A DNA stretch of 64,000 nt from Mycogone perniciosa (taxonomy: Eukaryota; Ascomycota; Sordariomycetes; Hypocreales; Hypocreaceae). A program made the translations under genes and the position numbers. Location of the stretch: positions 124,001 to 188,000 of the forward strand of contig JAOALB010000070.1 of the NCBI GenBank assembly GCA_025331125.1, given 5' to 3'. Within the stretch, counting starts at the first letter, position 1, and each line of letters starts with the position of its first letter. Positions 34,761-45,800 of the stretch are shown here, piece by piece. The notes beneath the pieces were generated by a model, which saw nothing but the letters and a program-made list of their open reading frames with translations, was not told the DNA's origin and did not search any database.

Positions 34761-37036
34761 ATGGCCCACGACGCTCCTGTCCAGCGTACGGCGCCAATCG
34801 CCATTGCTCCCAAGCCCCCTCGTCCGGAGCCAGTCCCACGTCGCCAGAACAGCTCGCATAGGTTCGAGATAGGCCCAGGAAGCTTGCATGGCAGGGGCTC
34901 CATTGACTCCAGCTCCTACACTGGATCAGCAATCCCACCCTGCCAGGCCTGTCGCTTCTCTGGTACCCGGTGTACTATGGGTGAGGATGACGACGGCTGC
35001 ATGCCTTGCCAGGTTAACGGCGCTGAATGCTCCCTAGCATCACCAAGCCCTCAGACCCGCAAGAGAAAGCTCAACGGTGACTCTGCGGACGAGAGCAGCG
35101 GCAAAAGAGGGTTAGTACTGCCTACAGTGCCTTTGCTTTGTTTCTCCCCCCCGTTCTAGGTTGTCTAGAACTTCTCTACGTGTCTTTCCCTGTCGTTTGG
35201 AAGCAAGATCCCCCCATGTTACATTAATCTCTGACATATGATTGGCCTTTTAGCTCCCCTAATCTGTCTAGTCGAAGGCATCAAAACTCGAGTCTCTCAA
35301 GTACCGCTGCCAGCAGCTCCTTCTTGGAAGACATGGCCAATGTCGGCGGCCCCACCATACTGAAAAGGACCCTGGGACTCCAGGATGACCGATACAGCCA
35401 GTATATCGGCCCCACGACAGATTTCGAACCCTCCTTGATAAACCTCTCCCCCTTCGACACCCATGACGAGAGCCTTCTGGCCCGTGGCACCCTCCGAAAG
35501 GTCAGCGACAATGAGACATTTTTGATGCTGCCGGACCAGAAAACACCGGGTTACGAGCATGTGATTGAAGATTTAAATGCCATCGAGGCCGTCGTTGCCC
35601 CCCATGGACGGAAACTTGTCGACCTCTACTTCAAGGTGGTGCATCCGGGCTTTCCCATCATTCAGAAACATGTCTTTATGGAAAAATATGAACGTTCATA
35701 CCGAGAATTTTCACCTCCGATCCTCGCCGCCGTCTATCTCCTTGCCGTCAACTGGTGGGACCACAACGATGAGCTCTCTAAGCTGCCTCGCCCCGATGTG
35801 CGAGAACTGGAGAGGCTTATACGTGCAACGCTAGAAGATGCCATGTTCCGACCGAAGCTGTCGACTGTCCAAGCTGGACTGCTCCTGTCCCAGCGACCTG
35901 AAGGCGACCAGTGGGCCCCTACCGCCCAATTGGTTGCAATTGCACAAGAACTCGGCCTACATTTGGACTGCTCAAGTTGGAAAATCCCACCGTGGGAAAA
36001 GGGCCTTCGACGGAGATTGGCATGGGCTTTGTACATGCAAGATAAATGGGGTGCTCTTGTTCACGGTCGGCCGTCGCACATCTTTGCGTCTAACTGGGCA
36101 GTTCGGCCGCTGCGAGCCAACGATTTCCCCGATGTTGAGTGGGATGAGAGTGATGCAGAGGAGAGGCAAGATATAGAGAAGGGACGTCTGGTATTTACAC
36201 GGTTCATACAACTCACGGAGATCCTGTCCGAGATACTCGACACGTTTTACACCCTGCAAGCGATGCAGACAGTCGCGAATGAAGGGCCTCGAGGGACACA
36301 GCTCGTCTTATCGCTAGCGAAACCAATCCAGCTAAGGCTCAAGGAGTGGCATGGCGCATTACCGGGCAACATCCGCTTGGACTCACACTCAATGACCAGG
36401 CCATCTCCTAGGCTTTCTTGCATTGGATACCTCCACCTGGGCTACTTCGCTGCAGAGATCACGCTCCATCGACGCATCATCAGGTCCCTGGCATCGAATG
36501 TGTCCTCGGTAGACCCCTACGTACAGCATATTTGTCGCAGCGCTGCCAAGGCCCGCCTGATCTCTGCCATGGATTTTGTGAATCGGCTAACACCGAACCA
36601 TATCCAGTCATTCTGGTACTTTGCTTCGAAAACAAACTTTGCCCTCATCGGCACGTTTGGATCGCTTCTTTGGGCGACATCTCCTGGTCGCGAGGAGGCT
36701 GATTGGTATCGTCGTCGGCTTGGGGAATATCGCTGGACTCTCTCGGTGAGCTCCAAACCTGGTCAGAGCAAGGGCCTGACGGAATTTGCCATGACGATGC
36801 TGGACATCTCGACCGGCCTGTTGAAACAGCTCCCGGAGAAGCCATCTATGAGTCGCACCGGCAGTGCGGCGGACTTTTCGGCCCCGTCTGGACCTGGATC
36901 ATTCTCTGGTGGAGTCAGCATTTTGGGAAGCTTCAGCAACTTCGCCAGCACGGACGTCAGCACGGCCCAGAGCCCCCTGACCGAGACGGAAAGCAGTGAT
37001 GATGGTATGGATGATAGTTACGCGACACCGATGTAA
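34761..37036 (+). CDS. Zn2Cys6 transcription factor, TamA/Dal81-like
   Basis: Exons 34761-35110 and 35254-37036 with a 143-bp intron (GTTAGT to TTTTAG) give 710 residues. The zinc cluster is Cys61, 64, 71, 80, 83 and 90 (spacing C-2-C-6-C-8-C-2-C-6-C). A fungal-specific transcription factor domain follows (about 215-600): VVAPHGRKLVDLYFKVVHPG, YREFSPPILAAVYLLAVNWW, LSTVQAGLLLSQRPEGDQW and YMQDKWGALVHGRPSH. This combination recalls TamA of Aspergillus and Dal81/Uga35 of yeast, co-activators of nitrogen-source and GABA catabolic genes, in which the zinc cluster is reported to be dispensable. The assignment rests on memory of the family. The C terminus is Ser/Gly-rich and acidic, fitting an activation tail. 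ATG 34761 is the only in-frame ATG before the zinc cluster. Confidence 0.82.
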
Positions 37037-37711
37037 AAGAATGACGACGACGATGATGATGATAAAGACATGGTATGGTGGGATTGGAAATGAATGACTA
37101 GGCGGACTGGCATGGGATCACGCTGACGGGCGGTTTCTGTCTTTACTGCATTCGCCCGATCATGACCCGATAGAGGAGTTTGCCTTTTGCTCTTATTTCT
37201 TGATATGCTGAAACATGTTTGGCATTTTATGGGGTTTTAGCTGTTAGACCTCTTGCGTGTGTCTATGGTGTTCCTGGGGGGCGGCAGGCTGTGTTTGAAG
37301 GATGCCGAATTGGGTGGCTAGATTGATCTTGACGTTTAAAAAGCTATATCGGGCTGTTTATGAGGCGGTATTTCTCAACTATGGGTCGTTAAAATAGGAT
37401 CTTATCTTGATGGAACTCCATTATTAAAGCGAGCATTGGACGTTTGATGACCCCATCGTTAAGTTCCCTGGCCTAAGTGCGCCACAGCCCCGCCACACTT
37501 GGACCATGTGGCGGGCATGAACCTGAAACGCTTGGCACTCGGGAACTGTCATGCAATAATAAATATCATTGCTCTCAAAGCTTCAGATGCCGGCCATTTT
37601 GAAGCCAGATCTTCAATTTCACTTCTTTCCATTTGATTATTGTTTGCCTATATAAATAACGCTATTTCCTTTGGTTAATCCTCTTTAGAATATAGCACCA
37701 GACGGCTAATC
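37037..37711. other. Intergenic, 0.7 kb
   Basis: 3' flank of the zinc-cluster gene and promoter of the next plus-strand gene. No coding sequence or motif copy was noticed. Confidence 0.6.
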
Positions 37712-39601
37712 ATGCCACGCAAGAAACAAGCTCCGCAAAAGGCCGCAGCTGCTCCGCCAAAGGACGCGCCCCTTGGATTCACGCCAGAGAGATTCGAACA
37801 GGAGCTCAAGGACCTGGCATCCAAGGCCAAGAGCAATACCTGGAGCAACCGCACCATTGAGCAGCTATCTATCCACGCCAGGAGCTTTATCCTGCTGAGT
37901 CTGTTGGGCGTGTACTCAAATGTGTCGCAGCTCGCACTGTCTCCTGTGTACGGCGGGATCCCAGCGTCGGTATGGCACTCGAAAGCGCTGATGGTTGGAT
38001 GCTTCGTTGGCTGGGCGGGTAACTTGGCGTTTCGACGGTTGTTGATCGGGGTGGGCACGGCGCAGCTGCTGCCGCTGGTTGCGATCTACGTGCCTGTGGT
38101 CCAGTATTTCCTGTACGGGCTCAGCCAGACGTTGGGAGCGCTGTGGGGGCCTATCATAACTGAGGCGTTGACGTTGGTTCCGCTAGCCGTACTGACGGCT
38201 TCGACTGTGGCAGATTATCTTGAGGGGGCTGATCTGAGCATGTTCCCCAAGTTCATTGCGGAGGCGGGACCGGGGATTGGGTCCTGGGGCTTGTTCAAAT
38301 TGATGGAGCATATATCCGAGAAGCATCTGCAGGTCTATGTGGGACGGGCGTTTCTTTACACGCGGCTTGGGATGGAGATGCTTCTTGCGGCGTCGTACAC
38401 GATGTTTGCGCCCTCGAAGCTCCTCGTGTTTACTATACCGGCGCTGATCCACACAGCCATGTTCAACACGCACGTGCCAACCCCGTCAGCTACTGCTGCC
38501 TTGAACAGCACGATGATGTCTGGGGGGTGGATGCTCTTGGATCGTCGGGAGTCGTTAACGGGGTACATCTCCGTGGTTGAGAATGTGAAGGACAAGGTGC
38601 GTGTGCTACGTGCTGATCATAGCATCCTGGGGGGCGACTGGATTGAGTTTCGCGGTGAGAAGGTGACAGAGCCCGTGTACAGCGTGTTTGTCATGCTAGA
38701 GGCTGTGCGTCTGGTGGAAAGGGAGACGCCTGTTGCAGATGTCGATGCCAGCGCCCTAGTCGTGTAAGTGACTGCCGTCTTGATTGTGTGTTCGCCCCTG
38801 AGCTGACATCTGAATCTGCAGTGGCCTGGGTATTGGTACGACTCCATCAGCACTTGTAGGTCATGGAATTGATACTACTGTTGTGGAAATTGATCCGGTA
38901 GTTCACGAGTTTGCTTCAAAGTACTTTCAGCTCAAGGAGAACAACCCGGCTGTCATTGAGGACGCAGTAGCCTATACCTCCAGGCTCGCACATCAGTCTA
39001 ACAGGGCTTACGATTACATCGTCCACGATGTTTTCACCGGAGGCGCTGAGCCTGTGAATCTTTTCACCCTTGAGTTCCTAGAGAATCTCCGTTCCTTGCT
39101 CAAACCGGACGGAGTTATTGCAATTGTGAGTGACTTCAATTTCATCCATGGTGAAACCAAACCTTCTCAGTATGCTGATTTTCTCTTTAGAACTACGCTG
39201 GAGACTTGAATTTACCTGCCCCAAAGATCATTGTTCGAACCATTCAAACCGTTTTCCCCACGTGCCGCTTATTCCGCGAGAATCCCACCGACCCCGAATC
39301 CATCGCCAAAACAGGAGCGGACTTTACCAACATGGTAATATTTTGTCGGAAGGCCGAAAGTCCACTGACATTTCGTCTTGCTGTTCAGTCGGACTGCTTG
39401 GGGAGTCGGTCCCGGGCGGCTTTCCTGGAACCTGAAAATGAAGTCCTGCCGCAGGATCTCTTCGCAATTGGGGCCGATGAGGGGGGTATTTTGCGCAGGA
39501 ATGAGACGGAGAAGGTGACGGAGTGGCATAAGCGCAGTGCGGTGGGACACTGGGCGATAATGAGGACTGTTCTCCCAGCTTCGTTTTGGGAGAGGTGGTG
39601 A
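37712..39601 (+). CDS. Membrane-anchored spermidine-synthase-like (class I SAM-dependent transferase fold) protein
   Basis: Exons 37712-38763, 38822-39125 and 39191-39601, with introns of 58 and 65 bp, give 588 residues. After a basic Lys/Ala-rich start there are about six hydrophobic segments (residues about 55-260, e.g. SFILLSLLGVYSNVSQLAL, LLPLVAIYVPVVQYFLYGL, LLVFTIPALIHTAMF). The soluble half has the Rossmann-fold signature of aminopropyltransferases: the Gly-rich loop ALVVGLGIGTTPSAL, VVEIDPVVHEFA, then YDYIVHDVFTGGAEPVNLFT and LLKPDGVIAIN. The acidic residue in VVEIDP would bind the cofactor ribose. Fungal proteins of this fused type are usually annotated as spermine/spermidine-synthase family, but substrate and activity are not established from sequence. 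The first exon alone ends at a TAA inside the intron. Confidence 0.85.
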
Positions 39602-39777
39602 GTGAGTGAGTGTGGGTATTTATTTCACGTTAATATTTGAATGAATCAAAAGGAGTGAGCTCACATGTACATTTTTGAAGTATTGAATTATCAATGCGTA
39701 GCATATTCTGTACATAGAAAGCATCTATATACATAACATTAACTCAATATTTCTCCCCTTGCTTCTTGTAACCCCTA

Positions 39778-40639
39778 TTATTTCTTCGTAGCAACCGTGT
39801 AGGCATGCTCTTTGCTCTCATGGTTGGAATCCCTCACAAACTCAGAGACGTGGGCAGGAAGCTCAATCTTGTTATAGTCCGTTGGCAACGGCTCTCCAAT
39901 AGTCTGATAAATAGGCAAAACGCCCGTCCAGACATTATTCAACGCCTCCACGTTCTGCAAATCATTCCTATCGTCGTTGACTCCACCATCCCGATACTTG
40001 GCGCTTCCCGACGCAATTTTCACCTTGAGAATGCTGGTGCTGTCCATCTCGGACTTAGCGGGGGGTAGGCGTGTGTTGCGCCACCGATCGGGCACGACGC
40101 TGTTGGTGATGAGCTCCATGGCGTAGAGCTTCTCCTCGGGATCGCTGACGATGGTGGCGTGGCCGAAGAGTACGGCGGAACGGTAGTTGTAGCTGTGGTT
40201 GAAGGAGGAGACGGCGAGGATGAGGCCGTCGACGTGTGCGACGGAGACGCAGACGGGCATGCCTTCTTCGGGATGACTTTCACCATCGTCCTTGGTGCTT
40301 TGGCGTGCGAGGTTGGACATGCGCATGGAGACGTAGCCATGGAGATAGAGATCCAGCGGGTCGCCGAGGTCAGCGCTGGGACGGTCGAAGGAGCCCATTT
40401 GGCCGATCATGGGGAGGGTGACGGGGAAGGGGGAGTTTGGAGGGTTGAAGGAGACATTGAGGAGCTGGGAGGAGTTGATGAGGCCATGGATGTGTTCGAG
40501 GGCGTAGATGCCTGGATGAATGTTAGAGACTTGGGGTGTTTTGTCGTACGTATAGAGGCGGACGTCACATACCTCGGTTGCCGTATCGCTTGACGAGGTT
40601 GTGGGCATCTTTGGGGTATTCGAGCTCGTGGCGGCCCAT
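39778..40639 (-). CDS. FMN-binding split-barrel protein (pyridoxamine 5'-phosphate oxidase-like)
   Basis: Exons 40639-40573 and 40511-39778 with a 61-bp intron (GTATGT to ATCCAG) give 266 residues. The spliced start MGRHELEYPKDAHNLVKRYG matches fungal proteins of this family far better than the unspliced frame from 40608. The split barrel follows: GIYALEHIHGLINSSQLLNV, FNPPNSPFPVTLPMIGQMGS and SFNHSYNYRSAVLFGHATIV. PDRWRNTRLPP occupies the place of the family's C-terminal FMN contact. These proteins are annotated as flavin-nucleotide-binding; a true PNPO role is not implied. It converges with the spermidine-synthase-like gene, with 176 bp between stop codons. Confidence 0.85.
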
Positions 40640-42892
40640 GGTGAATGGTTTTGCTGAAGGTAAAGGATATGAATGAGGTTTGAGACTGGGAGATGTGGTC
40701 TCGATTGTGACTTGAGGGTAGATATGTTAATGAGCTGGGATGGGAGAGCTTGAACTTAATATATCGGCCAGTTAAACTCCTTGACTCATTTTACAAGTGG
40801 CATTGTACTTCTTTTTTCCCTTGTTTCTTTTTCTCGACTGGTGTCAGAATGCGGAATGCTGTGATATGTGATATATGCGCTCATGTAATGATTCCTCATG
40901 ACCAGCAGCAACTCCACGGGGCTGATGCGGGGGCTCCGCTCCCGGCTGCATTTACGCCCACCCGAAAAGCGTAATTCCGTCTCGTAGGATTGGTCAAAGG
41001 CGATACGTTATACGGAGTATACGGAGTCGCTTGACACTAGTTGGAGCCTATGCATGGCGTGTGTTGGATTACCCAAGCTGGGTGGTGGTCCTTTGTTGGA
41101 TATGGCTGTTAGGTTTATGTGTTGCTTTCGATGTGTGCCTTTCAGATGCAGATGCATGATTCAGTCTTCATCCCAAGTGCCTATATAGCCTAACATGATA
41201 AGTCTAGACGGAAGAGAACGTCCGTTGCTGTGGCTCCGATGGACCATAAAACCCATATCAAAGACGCATACCTCATCTCGGGATACTCGGCCATGGAAAA
41301 GCGAAGCCAATCCCTTTCAGATCTCAGTGCCCCGCCAAATTCTTCGCAGGAGGGCCCGGGAAGCACGATTGGTGATATCTCCAAAACCAGAGTTGAATTC
41401 TCGGGGTCCCGCTGCGGCTCCAGCGCCGGCCTCGGGCTCCGTGTCTCCACTCTCCGCTGCCGATGGTTTCGGCAATATGCTACCATTCACTGCCTTTGGG
41501 TGTACGGAGTATACCCTGTCTGTATGTTTTAATACTGGGCTCTCTTGACGGATGATAAAGTAATGGCGCCTGTATTTTGCGAACCAAGACGACCACATAC
41601 ATCATCCGAGACTCCGGGAACATGCAGCATCATAGCGGCCTCACCAAACGTTCTCAGCATGCAGCCCCTTAATAAGTGAGGCAAACATTGTCGATCTCAG
41701 GTTTTCAATAATGCAGCCAATCTGTCTAAATCATGTATGTATCAACCAAAGGCCGTGCGCCTCAGATTATGTGTCTCCTAGTTTGCTGCCTTCAAAACGG
41801 TTCAAGTGCCACATGCCTCCTGAGGGACCGCTCAATCTGGAACGGAGTTGAAATTTCTTGGATTTCTGCAAACAACTAAAATATCCAGTAATTTATGAGG
41901 CGGCTCAATTGATGTTTTCGCCCAATAAATGTTACGACACAGTTCTCGCTGCTTCAGAAGATCTAGATAAGCGAAAGGACTTACGAAGTAGGTGCTGCAA
42001 GTATTACTCCGTACTCCGTGCTCCGTACTAGCCCCTAGGTCCATCTTCTGCGCTACTGCAAGCCCTTTCTTCAATGTTCCTCCATCACCAACGAACTGTC
42101 CGAGCTGGAATACTCAATTTTTGAGCAACTCTCTCTCTTGTCGAGTTGATTACTTGGTGGCGTTGATTTGATGGATAAGTCGTATTGACGACACGACAAG
42201 ATGCAATGTTTGTTGATGGGTTCCTGCACGCGATCCGACATGTCTTGGCCCACAACCTCTCATCACGGCCTCTTTCATCAGAAAACCGCGCGGCAGCACC
42301 AAGCCAACTGCTAGTGCTAATAGTGCTAATAGTGCTAATAGCATCAGCATGCTAATAGTATGGACGCCGCTCGTTTGGGACGAAAAAACAAAGCCAACTA
42401 ACGTCTGTCGCATGACCCTTGCAAACGTCCTGACACTTGGAGTTTCAACTGAAACAACACCGCTTCAAGCGTTTCGCCCCCTTGGGTCCTATCAGAATGC
42501 GAGCGCCGATTTCAGAGGCACACTGGAGCTGTTTGATTCGAGACTCCTATGTGTCAAGTTTGATGGCTGCAAGTTCCTCGTGCCTCTTGGCCCCTTCTGG
42601 CTTGATTTTAGACGGGATCGACAAGTATCGAGCAAGGCTGTCACAGCTTAGTCGCGATCCCCCTCCAACTAAGACTCTTTTTCTTTCATCCTATCCATTT
42701 TGCCATTGTCGCCATCGCTGGAGCGACATTGTATCTCGTGGAGTCGTGAGGAGTTGTTGGAGCGCCATCATGGTTTAGTTTTTCGTTGTTTGCCTTAATT
42801 CCCTTTCTTTCTTCATCTTAATCCTCTTTCTATCCCATTGATTGGGCGTTCGCTTCTTTGCGATTCGGCTTACTAGCCGCCCGACTGTCGCT
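40640..42892. other. Intergenic, 2.2 kb
   Basis: Contains TACGGAGTA motifs (near 41011, 41502 and 42007) and a 9-bp tandem repeat. Overlapping frames at 41195-41548 (+ and -) show some GC-biased third positions but no domain, and the longest runs into the intergenic motif, so no gene is called. The last 200 bases are a CT-rich promoter for the large membrane-protein gene. Confidence 0.5.
42313..42340. repeat. AGTGCTAAT tandem repeat
   Basis: Three adjacent copies of a 9-bp unit, with a further related TGCTAATAG at 42350. They lie about 550 bp upstream of the large membrane-protein gene. Confidence 0.85.
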
Positions 42893-45800
42893 ATGGCCGA
42901 ATCGAGCAGCCCTGAGGCCTTGGTCGCGACCTTTTTCTTGTTCGTCGACCCATTCGACGTGGAAACGACACCAGAAAGCCATGCTAACAGGTTGAGATCA
43001 ACAGCGGTATCGTTCTACTCGCGGCCAGTGGAACTATCCTTCTCTACATCAAGGGAAATGCTTCGACCTTCTTTCGAGACGAGCTGAGGCTGGTCCTCGT
43101 TTTCTTTCTGATTAATTCTTCTCTTTGGGGCCTAATGGGGTTTATCGCCACTCTTGTCAGCGCAAACGCGGCATCGGGATGTCAGATCGTCATCGCTTTC
43201 GCCGCCGCCTTTGACCAACTAGCGCGCATCACCATAGAACAGTTCATCCTTTGGGGAACGAACGGCGGCCTCAAACTCTCCAAGACCTCCACTATTCTTC
43301 AGGCCGTCATCTTCCTACGATTCATAATGGGCGCTGTGTTTGTGGGAGTTCAGAGACCGCAATTTCGCCCCGTATGTGTCGCTAGCAACTCGGTGCTTCC
43401 CGTGGGGATTGTCGTTGCCGTGATGGATGCGCTCATGGTAGTGATTCTATGTCTGAAGGCCTGCTCTTCTGGGAACTCAAGAATTATGAAAAGAACCAGA
43501 ATAACATTAGCTGATGGCAAGGCCTTAGTTTATGTTACAGTAGCGCTGGGCATCTGGACTGGCGTAAGTCGATTTACCTTGAGATACTTAACCAATACTG
43601 ACTTGACTATTCAAGTTGAGCGTTCCCTTGCTACTAGGGCTTCAGTCTACTGGCCTAGCTGTTCGCACCGTAGTTCCTGCCATCGGTCTCCTCATCCTAA
43701 TAGGTATATCTCTAAAATAATAGTCTAAGGGGAGACGCTGCTAATGGGTATTATCTTTAGCTGCCGTTGCCTTTGTTGCGCGCAATTTGGCAACGCCAAT
43801 AATGCCTCCCCAGCTAAGTCCTAAAGCTCCATCGATAGACTCGTTTCCGCCCACCGAACTACCCACTCGAACCTTTCCAGCCAGGGGCATTGCTCCACAG
43901 TATCAGGAAATGGATGGCGGAAGCATGTTATTAGACTATGCAGTACCAAGACTGGCTGAGCCACCAAGAGCAATGACTGGAGCCCTTCCTATCATCAGTC
44001 AACCACCCGCTGGACAGGCCGTGGAAGGTATTGGCGGAATGCCTGTGGAAGGCAAGCTGTTCCCGCCCGTGAGGACACAGACGGCACCAGTCATAATGGA
44101 GATGCCGAAAAGGCAATTATCCAGGAAGGACTTGATGAAAGGGGGCAAACTGGCTATTTCGAGGCCGGTGGTGGATGAGACGGCCACCAGTACGGCCTTT
44201 GACAAGATTGCCACTGTCGATCTAGCAACTGCGGCGATGAAGGAGAGGGAACGTCGAGACATGGCTCCCCAAGCGTTGTTCTTTAATGTCAACGTGGTGC
44301 AACCTGACCAGCTACCCCAATCCATGGCCCCCGAAGAACTGAAGAGCAAGTTGCAGGTGTCGAGGAAACCAGTGCCCAACACAAGAGTACCCAATAATGC
44401 ACAAGCGCAACTCATTCCGGCGCAGCCAGAGATAGGTGTGACGTCGGCTGTCCAGCTTTCCCCTGGGATGGAAGAGGTCCGGCGACGCTCCCCTCAGCGG
44501 CTACCATCTGAGGTCCTCAGTCCATCAGACATAGCACCTCCTCCTCCACTGAAGGACCTACCGACTCCAGATGTGACGACTCCAACCCTTCACATTGCCA
44601 CAGCTGTCATGGTGCCTCCCCCCAAGTCTCCTAGACGGCCACCTCCTATCAGCCCCTTGCAACCAAAGTCACCGAAGCAGAGTAACGAGAATACAAGGAG
44701 TCTCCTAGACCCTAGAACTCCTCCTGCCATTCCCATCGTCCCGGAAAGGCATCCCAAGAGACAGGAAAACAAACAAATGTCTGAAACTTCGGGTTCCCAT
44801 TTCAGCAATGATGTTCTGAGTCCTTTGGTACCACGGCTTCTGCCTTCGGTGTTGAGCCCAGTTGAGCCTGAGCCAACTGCAGAGCCGGAGCTCGTACCAG
44901 AGCCAATGCCGGAACCCGAGCAAGAGCTCAAGCCAGAGCCCCGGCTAGAGAGAAAGCTGAGTGATGGATCGGCTGCTACATCTTCTGATCAAGACTGGCC
45001 TGACTCTCGAAAAACGCTTCTTCCACGAAGCAATTCTGTCAAAACCAATATCCGGCCATCTAGACAAAGACCACCTTCACTTTCGATGACGGACGACAAA
45101 CCCATGAAAACGCCTGTCCAAATGAGGGCGACAGCTGGATTGCCAAGGAATCCCAGACCCCAAGCAACAAAAGGTCCGGGAACTGAGCCCCCCATACATG
45201 AACAGGGCATGGCTCAAGACCAGACTATCATGTTTGTCAATAATCTCGATGACAGTGATTCTGCTGTAACATTCATCCTCGAGGGGGATACAGACATGGC
45301 CAAGGATCCATCCTCGCGTCTCGTTCGAGATTCAGTGGTTCATCGTCCAAGGCCCATTCCACGAAAACACGCAAGATCTGCTTCTATTCTGGAAGATCTA
45401 TCTTTCTCCGTATTCCCAGAATACCCCACTGAATCGGGAGAGCAAACGCTACCTGCTATACCCAAGGCTATAGCCAAATATATGTCAGAAGGCATATCTG
45501 AGGATGCGAGTAAAAAAGCATCCTTAATTCCACCTATCAGTGTACAGGGCTCACCGGCTCGAAACGTGAATGATACTACATCCCCTGCTGTCTCTCCCAG
45601 CAGGCGCAGGACAGTCAGAAGAAACTCTTATGTACCTGAGCTACCGGTTCTCCCTGCAGAATACCAGGGACAGCAGCCAAAAATCACACATGACTCTGTC
45701 ATCCCTGGACCTTATCGAACACAATGCATATCCAAGTTCAGTATAGACACATCGCTGAGCTCTGATGAGCCACAGTCTGCTTACAGCCGATTCTCGGTTC

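Noticed and set aside
41195..41548. Overlapping 90-120 codon frames on both strands
   Set aside because: Some GC-biased third positions, but three frames compete and the longest ends through an intergenic motif copy.
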